A stretch of DNA of 64,000 nucleotides from assembly GCA_033977485.1 (NCBI GenBank), contig CM066982.1:37550218-37614217 (forward strand), read 5' to 3'. Shown here in pieces: positions 49,040-60,990 of this stretch. Origin of the DNA: Hydrangea macrophylla (taxonomy: Eukaryota; Streptophyta; Magnoliopsida; Cornales; Hydrangeaceae). The notes beneath the pieces were generated by a model. The model made no database searches. It had not been told where the DNA came from and saw nothing but the letters and a program-made list of their open reading frames with translations. A program made the position numbers and the translations under genes. Position 1 is the first letter of the stretch, and each line of letters opens with the position of its first letter.

Positions 49040-50988
49040 ATGGGCTCCACCAACAATAACCGCTAGCCCACTTTAGAATGCCCACAAATGGGGCCCACCA
49101 TAACCGCTAGCCCACTTTAAAACACAAATGGGGCCCACCCCGCGGAGCCCTTTGTTAAACTCCACGACTGAGAAACTCCCCTCGAGACCCACCTCAAGTA
49201 GTCCACTCCGAAGCCTCACTCTAAAGTACCCATTCCAAAACCCTCCTTAGAGGAACCTACTCCGAAGTCCACTCCAGAATACATATTCTGAAGCCCATCG
49301 CAGAGGAACCTACTCTGAAGCCCACTCTAGAGTACCCATTTCGAAGCCCACCTCAGAGTAACCAACTCTGAGGTCTATTTCAGAATACCCGCAAGCAAAT
49401 TCCACTACAAAGGAGCTCGTTCTAACAACCCACTCCGAAGCCCAATTCAGAGCACTCACTCTAAAGCCACTTCAGACACTCGGAAGACCCACTGCAGAAT
49501 ACCCACAAACAAAGCCCACTACGAAAGAGCCTACCCCAAAGCAAAGCAGCCACATTCTCACCTGCTGCCCTCTCCACTCGATCCACCACCACTAACCTGA
49601 CACGTGGACCTAACCTCAGGTGGTCACTCCCTCGGTCACTCGTCGAGACTTGCCATCGCTTGGAATGACCACTCGCTATGGAATTGGCCATCACTTGGAA
49701 TAACCACTCGCTCTCAAACATGTCGCTTACAATCCTCTCGCGCCACAACAGATCTCTCCTCGATACTCGCCATAAACATTGCACTATACACAAGCCCACA
49801 CTTACACGTGGATTCTCCACCCTTGGTCATGAAGTAGTATCAAGGGTGGCGAGATCCACTGGGTACTTGAGAGCTCATGACTTGGTGGCTAGAACCAGGG
49901 GCACCTCACTACCTGAACGCCTCATAGGCAAAGTTAGGGTTGGTCCCAAAGAGAAAGAGAGACACGTGACCATCGATCACATGCCCTGCCCCTCCAGCCT
50001 CACAACCAATTAGAGAGGCCCATGCCCACAAGACCAGCTGAAACCCTTGACTCTCACCTCGCCTAGTCACTTCTACCTCGTTGAATATTCTGCACCAATA
50101 GCAAAGCCTTGATATTATCCCTTGCTTAAACCTCTGCACCAATAGCGAAGCCTCGACATTTATCCTTGCTTAAACCTCTATACTAATAGCAAAGCTTTGA
50201 CATCCTCCCTCCCTTAAACCTTTGCACCAATGATAGGCCAGCTCCCGTTGGCTTACCTGCATATTAAAAGACAACAATTTGGACCCATCACTGCTCGACC
50301 CATTTGTTTGGTGAAATCCCAGTTAATGCTTCGACAAACATACGCATTTAACCCCCACCTACCTTAAGCAGACGAACCACTCCGAAGATGCCAACTTAGC
50401 TACTTCCAGCTGCACCAAGAGGCTCACAAATCTTGTATAAATACCAGCCTCATTCAATACATCCGATAACCTGGTAAAACTTGGAACTTAAGCTTTAAAC
50501 CAGTCTTAAGCTTCAACTCCAAGCACTTATTCATCGTCTCCTCCAAAAATCCCCAAGAACAACCCAGTCTAACTCGGTCTAGCCAAGCAATACCCAAGTC
50601 TAAATCTACATTTCAGACATTTACTCCTGTCCTTAGGCTCTCCAAAAAGACCCTTGGTCATCACTTGATCTCCACCAACTGCCTTTAGACCTTCCACCAC
50701 ATACCTAAAACTCTCCAAGACTCCACTAGAGACTTATCTCATACTACCACCTCTATCTAAGACCCCGATGCTTACTGCTTTGTCTCTCTCTCATTTGGGG
50801 CTACCTTGGTTCTCACTTGAGTCACATCCTCTTTGACTCCCATTTCTCTACTGCATTTTTATACATTATTATTCTTCTACACTTTATGTATTATTTTATC
50901 ATATTTTATCTACTTTTCCACCTGTACTAATATGCTTATGTGTTATACCCATCCATATATCTCATACACATCAAAAAAGAACCTACCA
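49040..50988 (+). repeat. LTR of a plus-strand retrotransposon (truncated element)
   Basis: TATAAATA at 50436-50443, pyrimidine-rich leader, and an end next to a primer-binding-like site. It contains degenerate arrays at about 49180-49560 (TCCGAAGCCCACTYYAGAGTACCC) and about 50090-50230 (TGCACCAATAGCAAAGCCTTGAYATT). The left edge is approximate, because the LINE border blurs there. Only about 100 bases of internal region follow before another LTR. Confidence 0.55.
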
Positions 50989-50992
50989 TATT

Positions 50993-51010
50993 TTGGCGAC
51001 CACAGTGGGA
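50993..51010 (+). other. Primer-binding-like site
   Basis: TTGGCGACCACAGTGGGA resembles the TGGCGACTCCACTGGGGA sites of plant gypsy elements. It follows the LTR end within a few bases. Confidence 0.55.
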
Positions 51011-53350
51011 GGTATACTCGCAAGCATGGTCAGCAAATGCAAACGACAACCTCTAGTGCTATCGATGCCCACCTGTGGATATCGCAGGTTGACTTACCCA
51101 CAGCTTTTCTTTTAAAACTTCTTTTCCAAATTCAAAAACAAAACGAGTCGCCACTTAATTTTTAAAAAGGAAAATTAAGAAATCATTTCAAAAAGGAAAC
51201 TGATTTTTTGCGAAACCAAAGATTTGACTAGGTCCGGAGATTATGGAATGAAAAGGGAAGGAGCCCAATGGACTAAAACACCCCTTTTCATCCTATCTCA
51301 CGATAGGCCTCTACTTAACATCCTTTTAATCCAATTATTAATCTAAGTATGCCCTCAATTTATACATATGTAAATATACATTACAAAAGTATGTCCAAAT
51401 GGTGTAAGATTGCTAAAGGGAAAATATCATTCAAAATCAAGTAATTCAATTAGCAAACAACATGATATGCAAGGTAGAGAACAAGGGAACTTACCCGGGA
51501 TCCGGCCGCGAATATTAAACGTGCAATGCATACAAAGTAAAGAAATCCTACTAAAAGAGGTCTCTAATCACATATATACACATAAGGCAAGACTTAATTC
51601 TAAGGTGTCGTAAAGAAAGGACTTGAAAATCAATAAAATCGATAAATGAATAAACTAGGGAGGACTTTGAGAAATCATACCATAATAGCGCTACAAAACA
51701 AAATGTTAGTTCACATGATATATAAGATATGAAGTTAGAGATAATAATCCTAAATTTCTAGCTTAAATCTATCAAATGTGATTAAATCTAAGGTAACCAA
51801 GTTCTGATTACGAGTGCCAAATCATATGGATGAATATATATTCATGGACAAGAATAAACTATGAAATATTCGGTGGTTTAAATCACTCAAACTTTGAATC
51901 CAAGCTTAACTAATCATTATTGAAACATGGTTTGAATCTTGACTCATGAAAACATCATCTAAGCCATTATTCATAAGATTGATGGAAACTTATTACAAAA
52001 ATCCTAGAAATTGCTGAGAGCAGATCATGACTTTAAAAAGATAAAAAGTATGATTTCCGTGGTTTGATCTTGATGAATTTTGGACACAAGATGTCTTTGT
52101 GTGTCTAGTTTATAACCGAAAAAGAAAATCAAGGTTTCAACGGTTGGATCTTTGGGAATAGGGCAAAAACCAGACACCACTCAGCATTCTACAACTCACA
52201 GTCCAGAGTTCTTGCACGATTTTCTAAAAATAGCAAAAAGATCTGAAATGCTTTATTCTTTTTAGGGTGACTTCCTAACACATTAATCTACTTAGAAAAA
52301 ATTATTTTGGGTCACAAACACTTTATTAAAGCCCTGATTTAGTTATTTCAAAAGAAGGTCACTATTCTGAATCTGGACAGATTGTTGTTACTTTGCAAAA
52401 CTCATAATCAAACCACTCTAGACATGAAACCACCTTAAAACAAAAATTACAGTGGTAGAATATTGTGTTATTGACACTTTCCCGTTGGTTTCACTTGATT
52501 CCAACGGTTAGATTTCGAACTAAAAATCTTTGATCAAAAACAGTTTGGGAACTCACTGTTTTTATTTGTCAAGTTCAACTTTTATTTGCTAACCCCAACT
52601 TATTAAATCATGAAGTTGGACTTAAAATAAACCATTTTCTCCTACCATTTGATGGTCCTTGGAGGCTAAAGACTCTTATATTTGTAGATTTCAAATGAAA
52701 TATGAATTGACTTCATGAAATCTCAAGATAAAGAATCTAAACCATGGGGATGGGCTTAGACTCAAAACCACATTCTCCTACCATTTGATGGTCATTGGAG
52801 ATGAAGACATGACTAATATTTATGAGTCTCAAAGGAATATAGAAAGGATTCCATGAAACATCAAGTTAGGGGACCCAAGTCATGAGTATGGACTTGGATT
52901 CATCTATTTGCTTATAAAATGAAGTGATGATCAAACTTTGATTCCCATGTGAAGCACAAGTTTACATGGGATTCAAAAGATCATGTTAAAGAGATTTCAA
53001 GAGAGATATTGAGAATCTCTAAGAGTCTCAAGAAAGAAGTATGATCAACAAATGAAATAAAGCAAAGAAAACAAAGTAGTTTGAGGATTTAAAGATTCAA
53101 AAGAAAGAATGCAAATAAATGACTTATGACTAGAGGTTCACCTCCAAATTGTCCTCAAAGTTTCTCTCCTTTGAAGATCTCCCAAGCTCTTCTTCCTAGT
53201 TTCCTAAACTCTCTCTTTTTTTTCTCTTCAAAATATGTTAGTGTAATGGTAGTGATTTTTTGTGTTTTTTTGGTGTATCTCTTGTATCTTCTTGTGTATT
53301 CACCTCTTTTTTTTTTTTGTCTCCTTCCTCTCTCAAGAAAGATCCTCCTT

Positions 53351-53358
53351 CTTTTATA
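53351..53358 (-). promoter_or_regulatory. TATA box of the Tat-like LTR
   Basis: TCTATAAAAG on the minus strand, about 715 bases inside the LTR start. Confidence 0.6.
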
Positions 53359-53484
53359 GACAAAAATTATCAAGTATTTTCAGTGAATTCGGAGTAAAAG
53401 ATAGGTGTAAATGTCTCATTTGGTGGTACAATACGTGCTTCCTGATATTAGACAGACTGCTGCCCAGGGTGCCAGTAAAAAGTT

Positions 53485-53805
53485 ATCTGCGGCAGTCCGT
53501 GACTGCCGCTGCGGCACTTTGTGACTGCCGCGACGACTCTCAGTAAGTGCCGCGCGGCTCTCACTAAGTGCCGCGCAAAATTATTGATTGCCGTATTTTG
53601 GTCAACCTTACTTTATCAGTTTTTTGTTTTTATCCGCATACATATACGTATTATACCACAAAATACGGACTTTAAAAGTAAACAGCAGTCAGAAAATGTC
53701 GGCGGCACTCAGTAAATGCCGGGCCGGCACTCGTTGAATGCCATTCGGCACTCACGGAGTGCCGCCCGGCACTCACGGAGTGCCACGGAATGCTGCCGTG
53801 TGCCG
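53485..53805. repeat. GC-rich dyad cluster 1 (in LTR U3)
   Basis: About eight dyads of the form GCGGCAGTC-CGT-GACTGCCGC and CGGCACTCACGGAGTGCCG. They lie in two groups (53488-53576 and 53701-53805) separated by AT-rich DNA. The first has perfect 9-base arms. Confidence 0.85.
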
Positions 53806-54073
53806 TTTTTTTGTTAGATTACCCCTTTTAGGTCTTTTCTTTCTTCTTTTTTCTTAAAGAAACTTATTTTTGAAGATCTTTTCCAAAAATGGTGTTTTAT
53901 ACCTGAATTCTCCTAAATACCTGGTATTTTCTTCTTTCTGTGAAATTTTTTCGCATTTGGAGAATTTTTTGAAGAGCTTGGAATACTTCGAATCTTTTCG
54001 GTCCTTATCATCATCGGACGTGGAGGTGACGCTCTCCTAAATTCGACGGTCGGTCAAAATTGGGGTGTCTACA

Positions 54074-54087
54074 GTTTGCCCCTCTTT
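54074..54087 (-). other. Polypurine tract of the Tat-like element
   Basis: AAAGAGGGGCAAAC on the minus strand ends exactly at the LTR start TGTAGACACC. This fixes the element's orientation. Confidence 0.8.
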
Positions 54088-54529
54088 GACAGAGCTCGTG
54101 GGGCAACGCGTCCCATAAGTGAATGTCAAAGCCTGTGTGAAGACAAGCCTTTGACCCGACTGTCGAATTTAGGTAAAACAAAATGCGTTGCAAAAACAGA
54201 ACATGCGCGCAACAATGGTTCACGCTGGTCGTGTTCGATGATGAGCTGCCTACGTATCTACCCAGGAATCAGACCAAGACGTAGTTCGGGCAAGGGTCAA
54301 ACATACACAAGCACAAGTAACCATACAGATGAATGCACCTATCTTGTCATGATGCAAGTGCTATGCAATGGTGTCCTCCGAATTGACCTTGTCACACTTG
54401 TGCCATGCTTATCATGTCTTCCCTACGTACGACGGGCTTTATGTGACGCGTTAGTCAGGGAAGATTACCTAATTCATGACCGATGCAAAATTTGTTACGG
54501 GGGACATGAAAATGCTCTTGATTTGATTT
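54088..54529. other. 3' untranslated part of the Tat-like element
   Basis: Contains GCTGCCTACGTATC and AGGAATCAGACC at 54245-54280, echoed at 61570-61600. No gene. Confidence 0.55.
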
Positions 54530-55728
54530 CACGGGTTGACGCAAATCTGTTGCGAGAATCGGGAATATAAATTTGTTATATTCTTGAAATGAGGGTTAAC
54601 GCAAATTTGTTGCAAAAACTGAGAATGTAAATTCGTTACATTCCCAAGATAAGGATCGACGTAAATTTGTTACGAGGACCGGGAATATAAATTTGTTATA
54701 TTCTCGAGATGAGGGTTAACGCAAATTGGTTGCGAAAACCGAGAATGTAAATTCGTTACATTCCCAAGATAAGGATCAACGTAAATTTGTTACGAGGACC
54801 GGGAATATAAATTTGTTATATTCTCGAGATGAGGGTTAACGCAAATTGGGGTCGAAAACCGAGAATGTAAATTCGTTACATTCCCAAGATAAGGATCGAC
54901 GTAAATTTGTTACGAGGATCGGGAATATAAATTTGTTATATTCTCGAAATGAGGGTTAACGCAAATTGGTTGCAGAAATCGAGAATGTAAATTTGTTACA
55001 TTCTCAAGATAAGGATCGACGTAAATTTGTTACGAGGACTGGGAATATAAATTTGTTATATTCTCGAAATGAGGGTTAACGCAAATTTGTTGCGGAAATC
55101 GAGAATGTAAATTCGTTACATTCCCAAGATAAGGATCGACGTAAATTTGTTCCGAGGACCGGGATTGTAAATTTGTTATATTCTCGAGATGAGGGTTAAC
55201 GCAAATTGGTTGCGGAAATCGAGAATGTAAATTCGTTACATTCCCAAGATAAGGATCGACGTAAGTTTGTTACGAGGACCGGGAATATAAATTTTTTATA
55301 TTCTCGAAATAAGGGTTAACGCAAATTTGTTGCGGAAACCGAGAATGTAAATTCGTTACATTCCCAAGATAAGGATCGACGTAAATTTGTTACGAGGACC
55401 GGGAATATAAATTTGTTATATTCTTGAGATGAGGGTTAACGCAAATTGGTTGTGGAAACCGAGAATGTAAATTCGTTACATTCCCAAGATAATGATCGAC
55501 GTAAATTTGTTACGAGGACCGGGAATATAAATTTGTTATATTCTCGAAATGAGGGTTAACGCAAATTTGTTGCGGAAACCGAGAATATAAATTCGTTACA
55601 TTCCCAAGATAAGGATCGACGTAAATTTGTTACGAGGACCGGGAATATAAATTTGTTATATTCTCGAAATGAGGGTTAACGCAAATTGGTTGCGGAAACC
55701 GAGAATGTAAATTCGTTACATTCCCAAA
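54530..55728. repeat. 120 bp satellite array (about ten units)
   Basis: Units keep exact 120-base register, and each holds two related halves of about 60 bases. One half carries GGGAATATAAATTTGTTATA with GAGGGTTAACGCAAATT; the other carries GAGAATGTAAATTCGTTACA with AAGGATCGACGTAAATT. Divergence is small. Sited just inside the polypurine tract. Confidence 0.95.
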
Positions 55729-55735
55729 ACCTTCT

Positions 55736-55985
55736 TTAATTTTCAAAAGTTGGGAACCCACGGGCTCAAATATTTTTAATTTTCAAGAATCGGGGGCCCA
55801 CGAGCCCATATTTACTCCTACATTTTGAAATTTGTAGTCAATTTAAACCTAAAAACGACCCTGAGGGCCAAAAGTGTGATGAGGTCAAATTTTGGGGGTC
55901 TCAAATTCAATTTTCGGGACAAGATTTGAATTTTTGGGGGGAAGTGAAATATCTTTGAACCGACTTAACCACGACACACGCGGAT
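55736..55985. other. Spacer between satellite and PMD gene
   Basis: AT-moderate sequence without a gene, containing GGGCCCACGAGCCC-like words. Confidence 0.5.
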
Positions 55986-55989
55986 TTTT

Positions 55990-56098
55990 GCGGCAGTCGC
56001 TGACTGCCGCGCGGCACTCACGGAGTGCCGTTACGGCACTTGGCGAGTGCCGCCCGGCAGTCCGCCAACTGCCGCGCACAGAAAACTGAGTGCCGCGT
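55990..56098. repeat. GC-rich dyad cluster 2 (upstream of the PMD gene)
   Basis: Four dyads back to back: GCGGCAGTCGCTGACTGCCG, GCGGCACTCACGGAGTGCCG, ACGGCACTTGGCGAGTGCCG and CCGGCAGTCCGCCAACTGCC, then a half unit ending GAGTGCCGCG. They end about 240 bases before the start codon. Confidence 0.88.
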
Positions 56099-56335
56099 TT
56101 GAGTGGCAGTGGCTAAAACCGGAGGTTTCAAATCATTTTCCTCATTCTCTCAATCTTCTCTCTCTCGATTCCTCTCTGGAGAAAATTTTTCCTTTTTCTT
56201 TTCTTGCTTGGATCGATCTACCCGGGCTTTCAGGTTAGTTCTACTCGATCAAAACTTGATAAAGCTCTTTTATTTTACTATTTTTCTGAATTTTTCATGA
56301 ATTTAACGTGTGGATCTCTTTTTTCTTGACAGATT
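56099..56335 (+). promoter_or_regulatory. Putative promoter and spliced 5' UTR of the PMD gene
   Basis: A pyrimidine-rich leader (TCTTCTCTCTCTCGATTCC) is followed by a likely 5' UTR intron: donor CTTTCAG|GTTAGT near 56232, acceptor CTTGACAG| at 56332. ATG follows three bases later. Confidence 0.5.
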
Positions 56336-59269
56336 ATGACGAGCGATTCAGGGAGGAAGAAGAAGGCCAAGTACACGGCCACTCATCATCCAGACGCCAC
56401 GCTCTTACTGCGGGACCCTGATGAGCACTTATCTGCCCGCGCGCTCAAGCGCGAGGTAAACACTCCCTTCTAGTATTTATTTCTCGTATTTCCTTCTCGT
56501 ATAATTGACACGACTTTTTAGATGTCCTGTTTCAAATGCAAATGCTATGCTTGTGGCGCCCTCGAGTGTCTCGAACGCTTTATTCCATGCCCCTTTTAAA
56601 GAAATTTCGTATTTCTTTTATTTTATTTCTCATGAACTTCAAAAACTCTTCATAAAAATGGATGCTATGCTTGAATTTTCCGAACGCTCCACCTATCCTT
56701 TATTTTCTCTTTTCACTTTTCTCAAAGGCTTTTTTTTAAAAGCCATTTGTGTTAATCGGAATTTCAAACACTTCTTGTAAATAAATAATCTTACACTCAC
56801 GAATTTCTCTTTCCGTTTTTCTTAGGATTCACGAGTGTGATGCTTTTTAAACGTTTCCCTACGCTTATTGTACTCGTGAACTTTCTTGAGCATTCCAAAC
56901 GCCCTTTTATTATTCTGACCTAATTCCGAATATTTGTGAACTACTCTTGAAATTATGCTTCCTTTGCACCTGAATTCGCCGTATACTTTGTAAATGTGGA
57001 CAAATTCCTCTTTCCTTTTGAAATTTTCTAGAACATCTGGTGTTCTTCTCTTATTTCCTCTCATTATCTTGTGAACATTTGCTGAACCGGATGCAAACGA
57101 ATGCCATGCTTGTGAAATTTCTACGAGTATTTCCAGATTTTTCCATTTCTTTCTTTTTCTCTTTTCTATATATTTTTATGTCATTTTTCCTTACTTCCTT
57201 ATTGCCATCTACTTTATCATTTATACATTTTCTTTTATCTGATTACTGATATCAACACTAGTGATTTTTTCTTCAGTTGCAGCCGAGGGTCCTAAAGGGG
57301 CATGGTAGCCTTGCTCATGGGTATGAGTGGTACACATTACTGAGCGAGCCGGTGAGGGCTTTGGTGGATGCGACCGGGTTTGGAGACTTCGTCAAACTCT
57401 TGACGAAGAGCTCCAACGACTTGCGACAGATTCACGCCCTGGCAGAGAGGTGGTGGGATACTACCAGCACGTTTCATTTCGACTTTGGGGAGATGACGAT
57501 GACCCCCCTGGATTTCTCGATGATTACAGGGATTCCCTTTGGCGGAGAGCCTCTGCGATATCTGACAGATCAGGAGTGGGACCAGGTGGAGCCATTGTTG
57601 GGAGTGGTCCCGGAGGAGTCTTTGGTCACAGCCCGATGGTTCATGGATACGTTCAGGGGTCAGCAGGGTTTTACTGAGGAGGAGATGGCCCGAGGTTTTC
57701 TTATGTACCTGCTGGGGTGCTCTTTGTTGAGCACCAAGGGTGATCGGATGGATGTTTCCTTGGTGGCATCTCTGGAGTACTTGGACCGGGTCGAGGAGTA
57801 TGACTGGGCTGGTGCAGGGTTAGCCATCCTATATAGGCATATGGGCGACATTTCCCGGGACAGGCCGGCCTCCACCAGTGGCTACTGGAGAGCGTGGGAG
57901 GTATACTTTTTTTTTTATATGCTTCACTGCTTGTCATTTATTTAAGTTCCGAGACTAACCCCCCTTTTTATTATTTTTATTACAGATTTGGTCCCACGAG
58001 TATCTTCGCATGATGTCTCCAGAGACACGCGGTGCTGACGCCCTCATCATGCCCCAGGGGCTGAAATGGGCGAAGGATAGAGTTGGGCGGAAGACCGGGG
58101 CCCACGATTATGTTTCGTTCAGGAACTTCCTGACGAACTTGAGGGAGCAGCATGTTCACTGGCAGCCCTGGCTTATGGTGCTCCCTGAGTGCCGCGCGGA
58201 GATCCGAGAGTCGGCCGGATATGACCCGACGAGACAACTTCTCTGTGGGCCAAAGGGCCAGTCGTGGTATCTAGGAGAGAGGGTGACTAGGCAGTCACTG
58301 GCGGCCCCTGGATTTTTCGTGCCGTACCCTCCTCCTAACTCTATGAGAGCTACAGACACACTTCAGGGCAGTGAGTTCACGGCTGCTCGGGCTGGCTCAG
58401 GTATTCACGGCTTCCTGGACCCCCCTACAGGGTATGCGGCTTTCCGTGCCGCCAAGCTGATGCCGAACTTCCCTCTGATGGAAGTGACTCGGGTGAGTAC
58501 AAGATTCCTCCAATCTTTTTATGAGTTTTCTTTCATTCTTTATTTATGTGTTATTACTTTTTGTTTGCAGCCTGTTCCCGCTGCGGCTCGTCCTCCCGCC
58601 TTACCTGAGTGGGATTGGACCATGTCGACCGTCTCGTTCGGCGAGCCTCACTCGACGTTGATCCCCCGACTCTCACAAGGTGCCCCCACTATTCCTCTTC
58701 ATTACGATGTCGTCTCACGCACTTACGCGGAGGAGGGCTTGACGTATGCCCACAGCGTGCGACAGTGGGTTCTCGGGCGAGAGTGGATGGTAAGAAACTT
58801 ATCCCCGCCTTTCACTTTGACTTTGATTGCCTCTTCTTTTACTAACCTTTATTCTTGGTTCTCGTTTTCAGGCTGAGGGAGCTCGGGCGACTGCTGCGGC
58901 TCAGTTGAGGGCCCAGGTATGATCTTCTATCCTTTTATTCTTACTATTTCATTCGCACCTTTCAACACTTTTCGGACTTATCCTGTCTTATTTCAGACGG
59001 AGGAGATCAGAGTGCTGTCCCAGCAGGTGGGATAGCTTCAGCAGCGGCTCCAGCAGTTTGGCATTCTCCTCAGCGACACTCCTAGAGGTGGCAGCGCTGG
59101 ACGAGGCGTGGAGCGAGGTGGTGGTAGTGGTGGAGGCAGCGGCGGAGGTCGAGGCAGAGGCGGCGGTAGCGGCGGACGTGGAGGGAGCGGTGGAGGCAGT
59201 GGGACAGAGTCGGAGGAGGAGCCCCTCAGGCGGACGACTCGTCAGACTCGCGGCCAGGGTCGAGGCTGA
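56336..59269 (+). CDS. Plant mobile domain (PMD) protein gene carried antisense in a retrotransposon
   Basis: Exons 56336-56455, 57277-57900, 57986-58492, 58571-58789, 58872-58916 and from 58997 all join in phase 0 through GT-AG introns. Exon 2 has the PMD signature: ALAERWWDTTSTFHFDFGEM followed by TMTPLDFSMITGIPFGG. The middle has CRAEIRESAGYDPTRQ. Exons 5-6 form a Gln-rich helix, and the C-terminus is an RGG-type Gly/Arg-rich tail ending TTRQTRGQGRG at TGA 59267. An in-frame TAG at 59033 cuts the tail off after 517 codons; a Gln (CAG) there would keep the frame open to 594. PMD proteins of the MAIN/MAIL1 type act in silencing and genome stability in Arabidopsis, and related copies ride on gypsy and Mutator elements. 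The role of this copy is unknown. Confidence 0.82.
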
Positions 59270-59680
59270 TCCTGCTTTTTATTTTGACTTTTGAGTGTTC
59301 TGGGAGGATTTACACTTTTATTCGGATGATTGTATATACACATACACTTTATTTTGATGGCTATGGTAGCCGGTAGAATAGGCACTCTTGACACCTTTAT
59401 TATTACATTATTGCTTTTTCATTGATATTCACCGTACGTGTGATCATAGCTTGGTCCTTCTTCTGCCGTATGTGGGATCATGGCTTGATCCCGCCTTTAT
59501 TTTAATTTGAATGCTTTGATCTCTTTTTCTTATTGTGAAATGAAAATGAATGAATAAATGAATGAATGAATGTATCTGCACGTGCTGCATGATGCGCACG
59601 TTTTATTGTTTTCTATCTAGTTTTCTGTTTGCAGGTGGGCTGAAAGTGTTACAAACAGACCTTGGCCAATGAAAAACCCG
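59270..59680. other. 3' flank of the PMD gene
   Basis: 3' UTR-like DNA with repeated TGAATGAATGAATGAAT (about 59545-59572). No gene. Confidence 0.5.
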
Positions 59681-59682
59681 GA

Positions 59683-59810
59683 ACGGCACTCAGTTAAGTC
59701 TCCGCGGCACTCGGTGAGTGCCGCAATGGCAGTCAGGGAATGCCGCAACAGCACTCACGGACTGCCGCGCGGCACTTCACTGAGTTCCGTTCTACTTTAT
59801 CGAGTGCCGT
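59683..59810. repeat. GC-rich dyad cluster 3 (upstream of the DUF7745-like gene)
   Basis: Five or six dyads, best GCGGCACTCGGTGAGTGCCG, then ATGGCAGTCAGGGAATGCCG and AGCACTCACGGACTGCCGCG. They end about 25 bases before a TATA-like box. Confidence 0.85.
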
Positions 59811-59833
59811 CCTGACTTCTGGAAAATCCATCT

Positions 59834-59843
59834 CTATTTATAC
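59834..59843 (+). promoter_or_regulatory. TATA-like box of the DUF7745-like gene
   Basis: CTATTTATACCC, about 65 bases before the ATG at 59901, followed by a leader rich in C and T. Confidence 0.55.
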
Positions 59844-59900
59844 CCTCTTTTCTTCAAAACTTCGCAAAACACTGCCTTCCTTCGTTCTTTCCTTTTTCAA

Positions 59901-60990
59901 ATGGCCCTTGTTAGCTCCCAAATCCTTTTCCTATGGCTGGATACTCTCTCGGGCATTGACAAGCTCAACTTTGAGTGTTTCAGACTAAACGATCTCTTTT
60001 CTTTCCGACAGATGAATTTGAATGAGGGCCTACTTCGAGCTGCCGTTCAGTGTTGGGATCCCGCTCTCAATGTCTTTCGTTTCGGCTCCCAAGAGACTTG
60101 TCCTTTGTTTGAGGAATTCAGCGCCATCTTGCATACTAATCCTTTTTCCTAGTTAACAATCCCCTTGGTTCAGGTCGGGTATGTTCGGGATTTAGCCACT
60201 CTCCTTCACACATCTTGAAATGTGGCGGGTTCTTTTGTTCACGACAGGCAGATTGACTTTGAGCGTCTTTCTTCTGTTTATGCTCCCATAGGGGACCCTT
60301 ACGATGGTGAGTATCAAATTATCCGACGTAGTGCCCCATCAATTGCTATGATCTCTTACTTCCTCTTTTAGTCATCTTCCGACACTCTCATACCCATTGC
60401 CTGTGGTTTGCGGGAGATGAAAAGTGCTGTTATGCTGGTCCTTGGTGAAACTCTGATTGGATTGGGCCATGCTCACGCTGCCGGGGCCCTATTATCTGCC
60501 GGGGCACCTTTTGTTCTGCAGGTTTGGCTCATGGAGTGTTTGGACCTCTTTATACACCCTTCCTATATTCGTGGGTCACTTCCATACGATCGTATGGAGA
60601 TTCACAACTTATTTCATTCCGCTGATACGTGGCTTGGTTGGCTTCTGGGCCTCTCTTCCAGTGATATCTGCTGGATCTGTCCGCAGTGGACTTATTGCTC
60701 CATTGCGGTATGTCTTCCTGGGCGACCCGACATTTGACTACCGGGCTTGAGTGCTACTACTTTCTACATTCCTGATCGGGTGGTCCGTCAGTTTGGACTT
60801 TTGTAGGATACTACTGAACCTATGACTGCTGATTTCACCAGGGGGGCCACTTTGCGCCCTCCTATTGTGAAGGCTTTCATTGAGGCTTGGCATAACAGGG
60901 TGGCTGTTCCGTGCCCGAGGATTCCATCTCTGACTGTGCCTACTGCCCAGTATCTTCTAGAGATCCAGGCATTGGTTGCGAGACGAGTTT
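59901..60990 (+). pseudogene. DUF7745-like gene, antisense in the retrotransposon (broken)
   Basis: ATG 59901 opens MALVSSQILFLWLDTLSGID, then AAVQCWDPALNVFRFGSQET and CPLFEEFSAI, the pattern of plant DUF7745-type proteins found in gypsy elements. TAG 60150 and TGA 60216 break this part. After a possible intron from about 60305 to 60370 it resumes with PIACGLREMKSAVMLVLGET and SAGAPFVLQVWLMECLDLFI. The C-terminus lies near 60800-60990 (RPPIVKAFIEAWHN). The function of the family is unknown. Confidence 0.65.

Larger units (their letters stand above)
51125..54073 (-). repeat. 3' LTR of the large Tat-like element
   Basis: The minus strand starts TGTAGACACCCCAATTTTGACC at 54073, right after the polypurine tract, and shows GTGGCGACTCG near its inner end. 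It is related to the solo LTR at 4886-8222. A TATA box TATAAAAG lies on the minus strand at 53351-53358. The GC-rich dyad cluster at 53485-53805 is about 130 bases upstream of it. No genuine ORF. Confidence 0.75.

Noticed and set aside
49461..50142. Several frames on both strands in the 49-51 kb LTR
   Set aside because: Lie in an LTR with degenerate tandem units; no recognisable domain or consistent codon use.
53126..53373. Phe/Leu-rich or Lys/Arg-rich frames in the Tat-like LTR
   Set aside because: Translate T-rich/A-rich LTR sequence around the TATA box; no domain.
54530..55728. Regular array that could suggest CRISPR
   Set aside because: Units abut without unique spacers, and the context is a plant retrotransposon.
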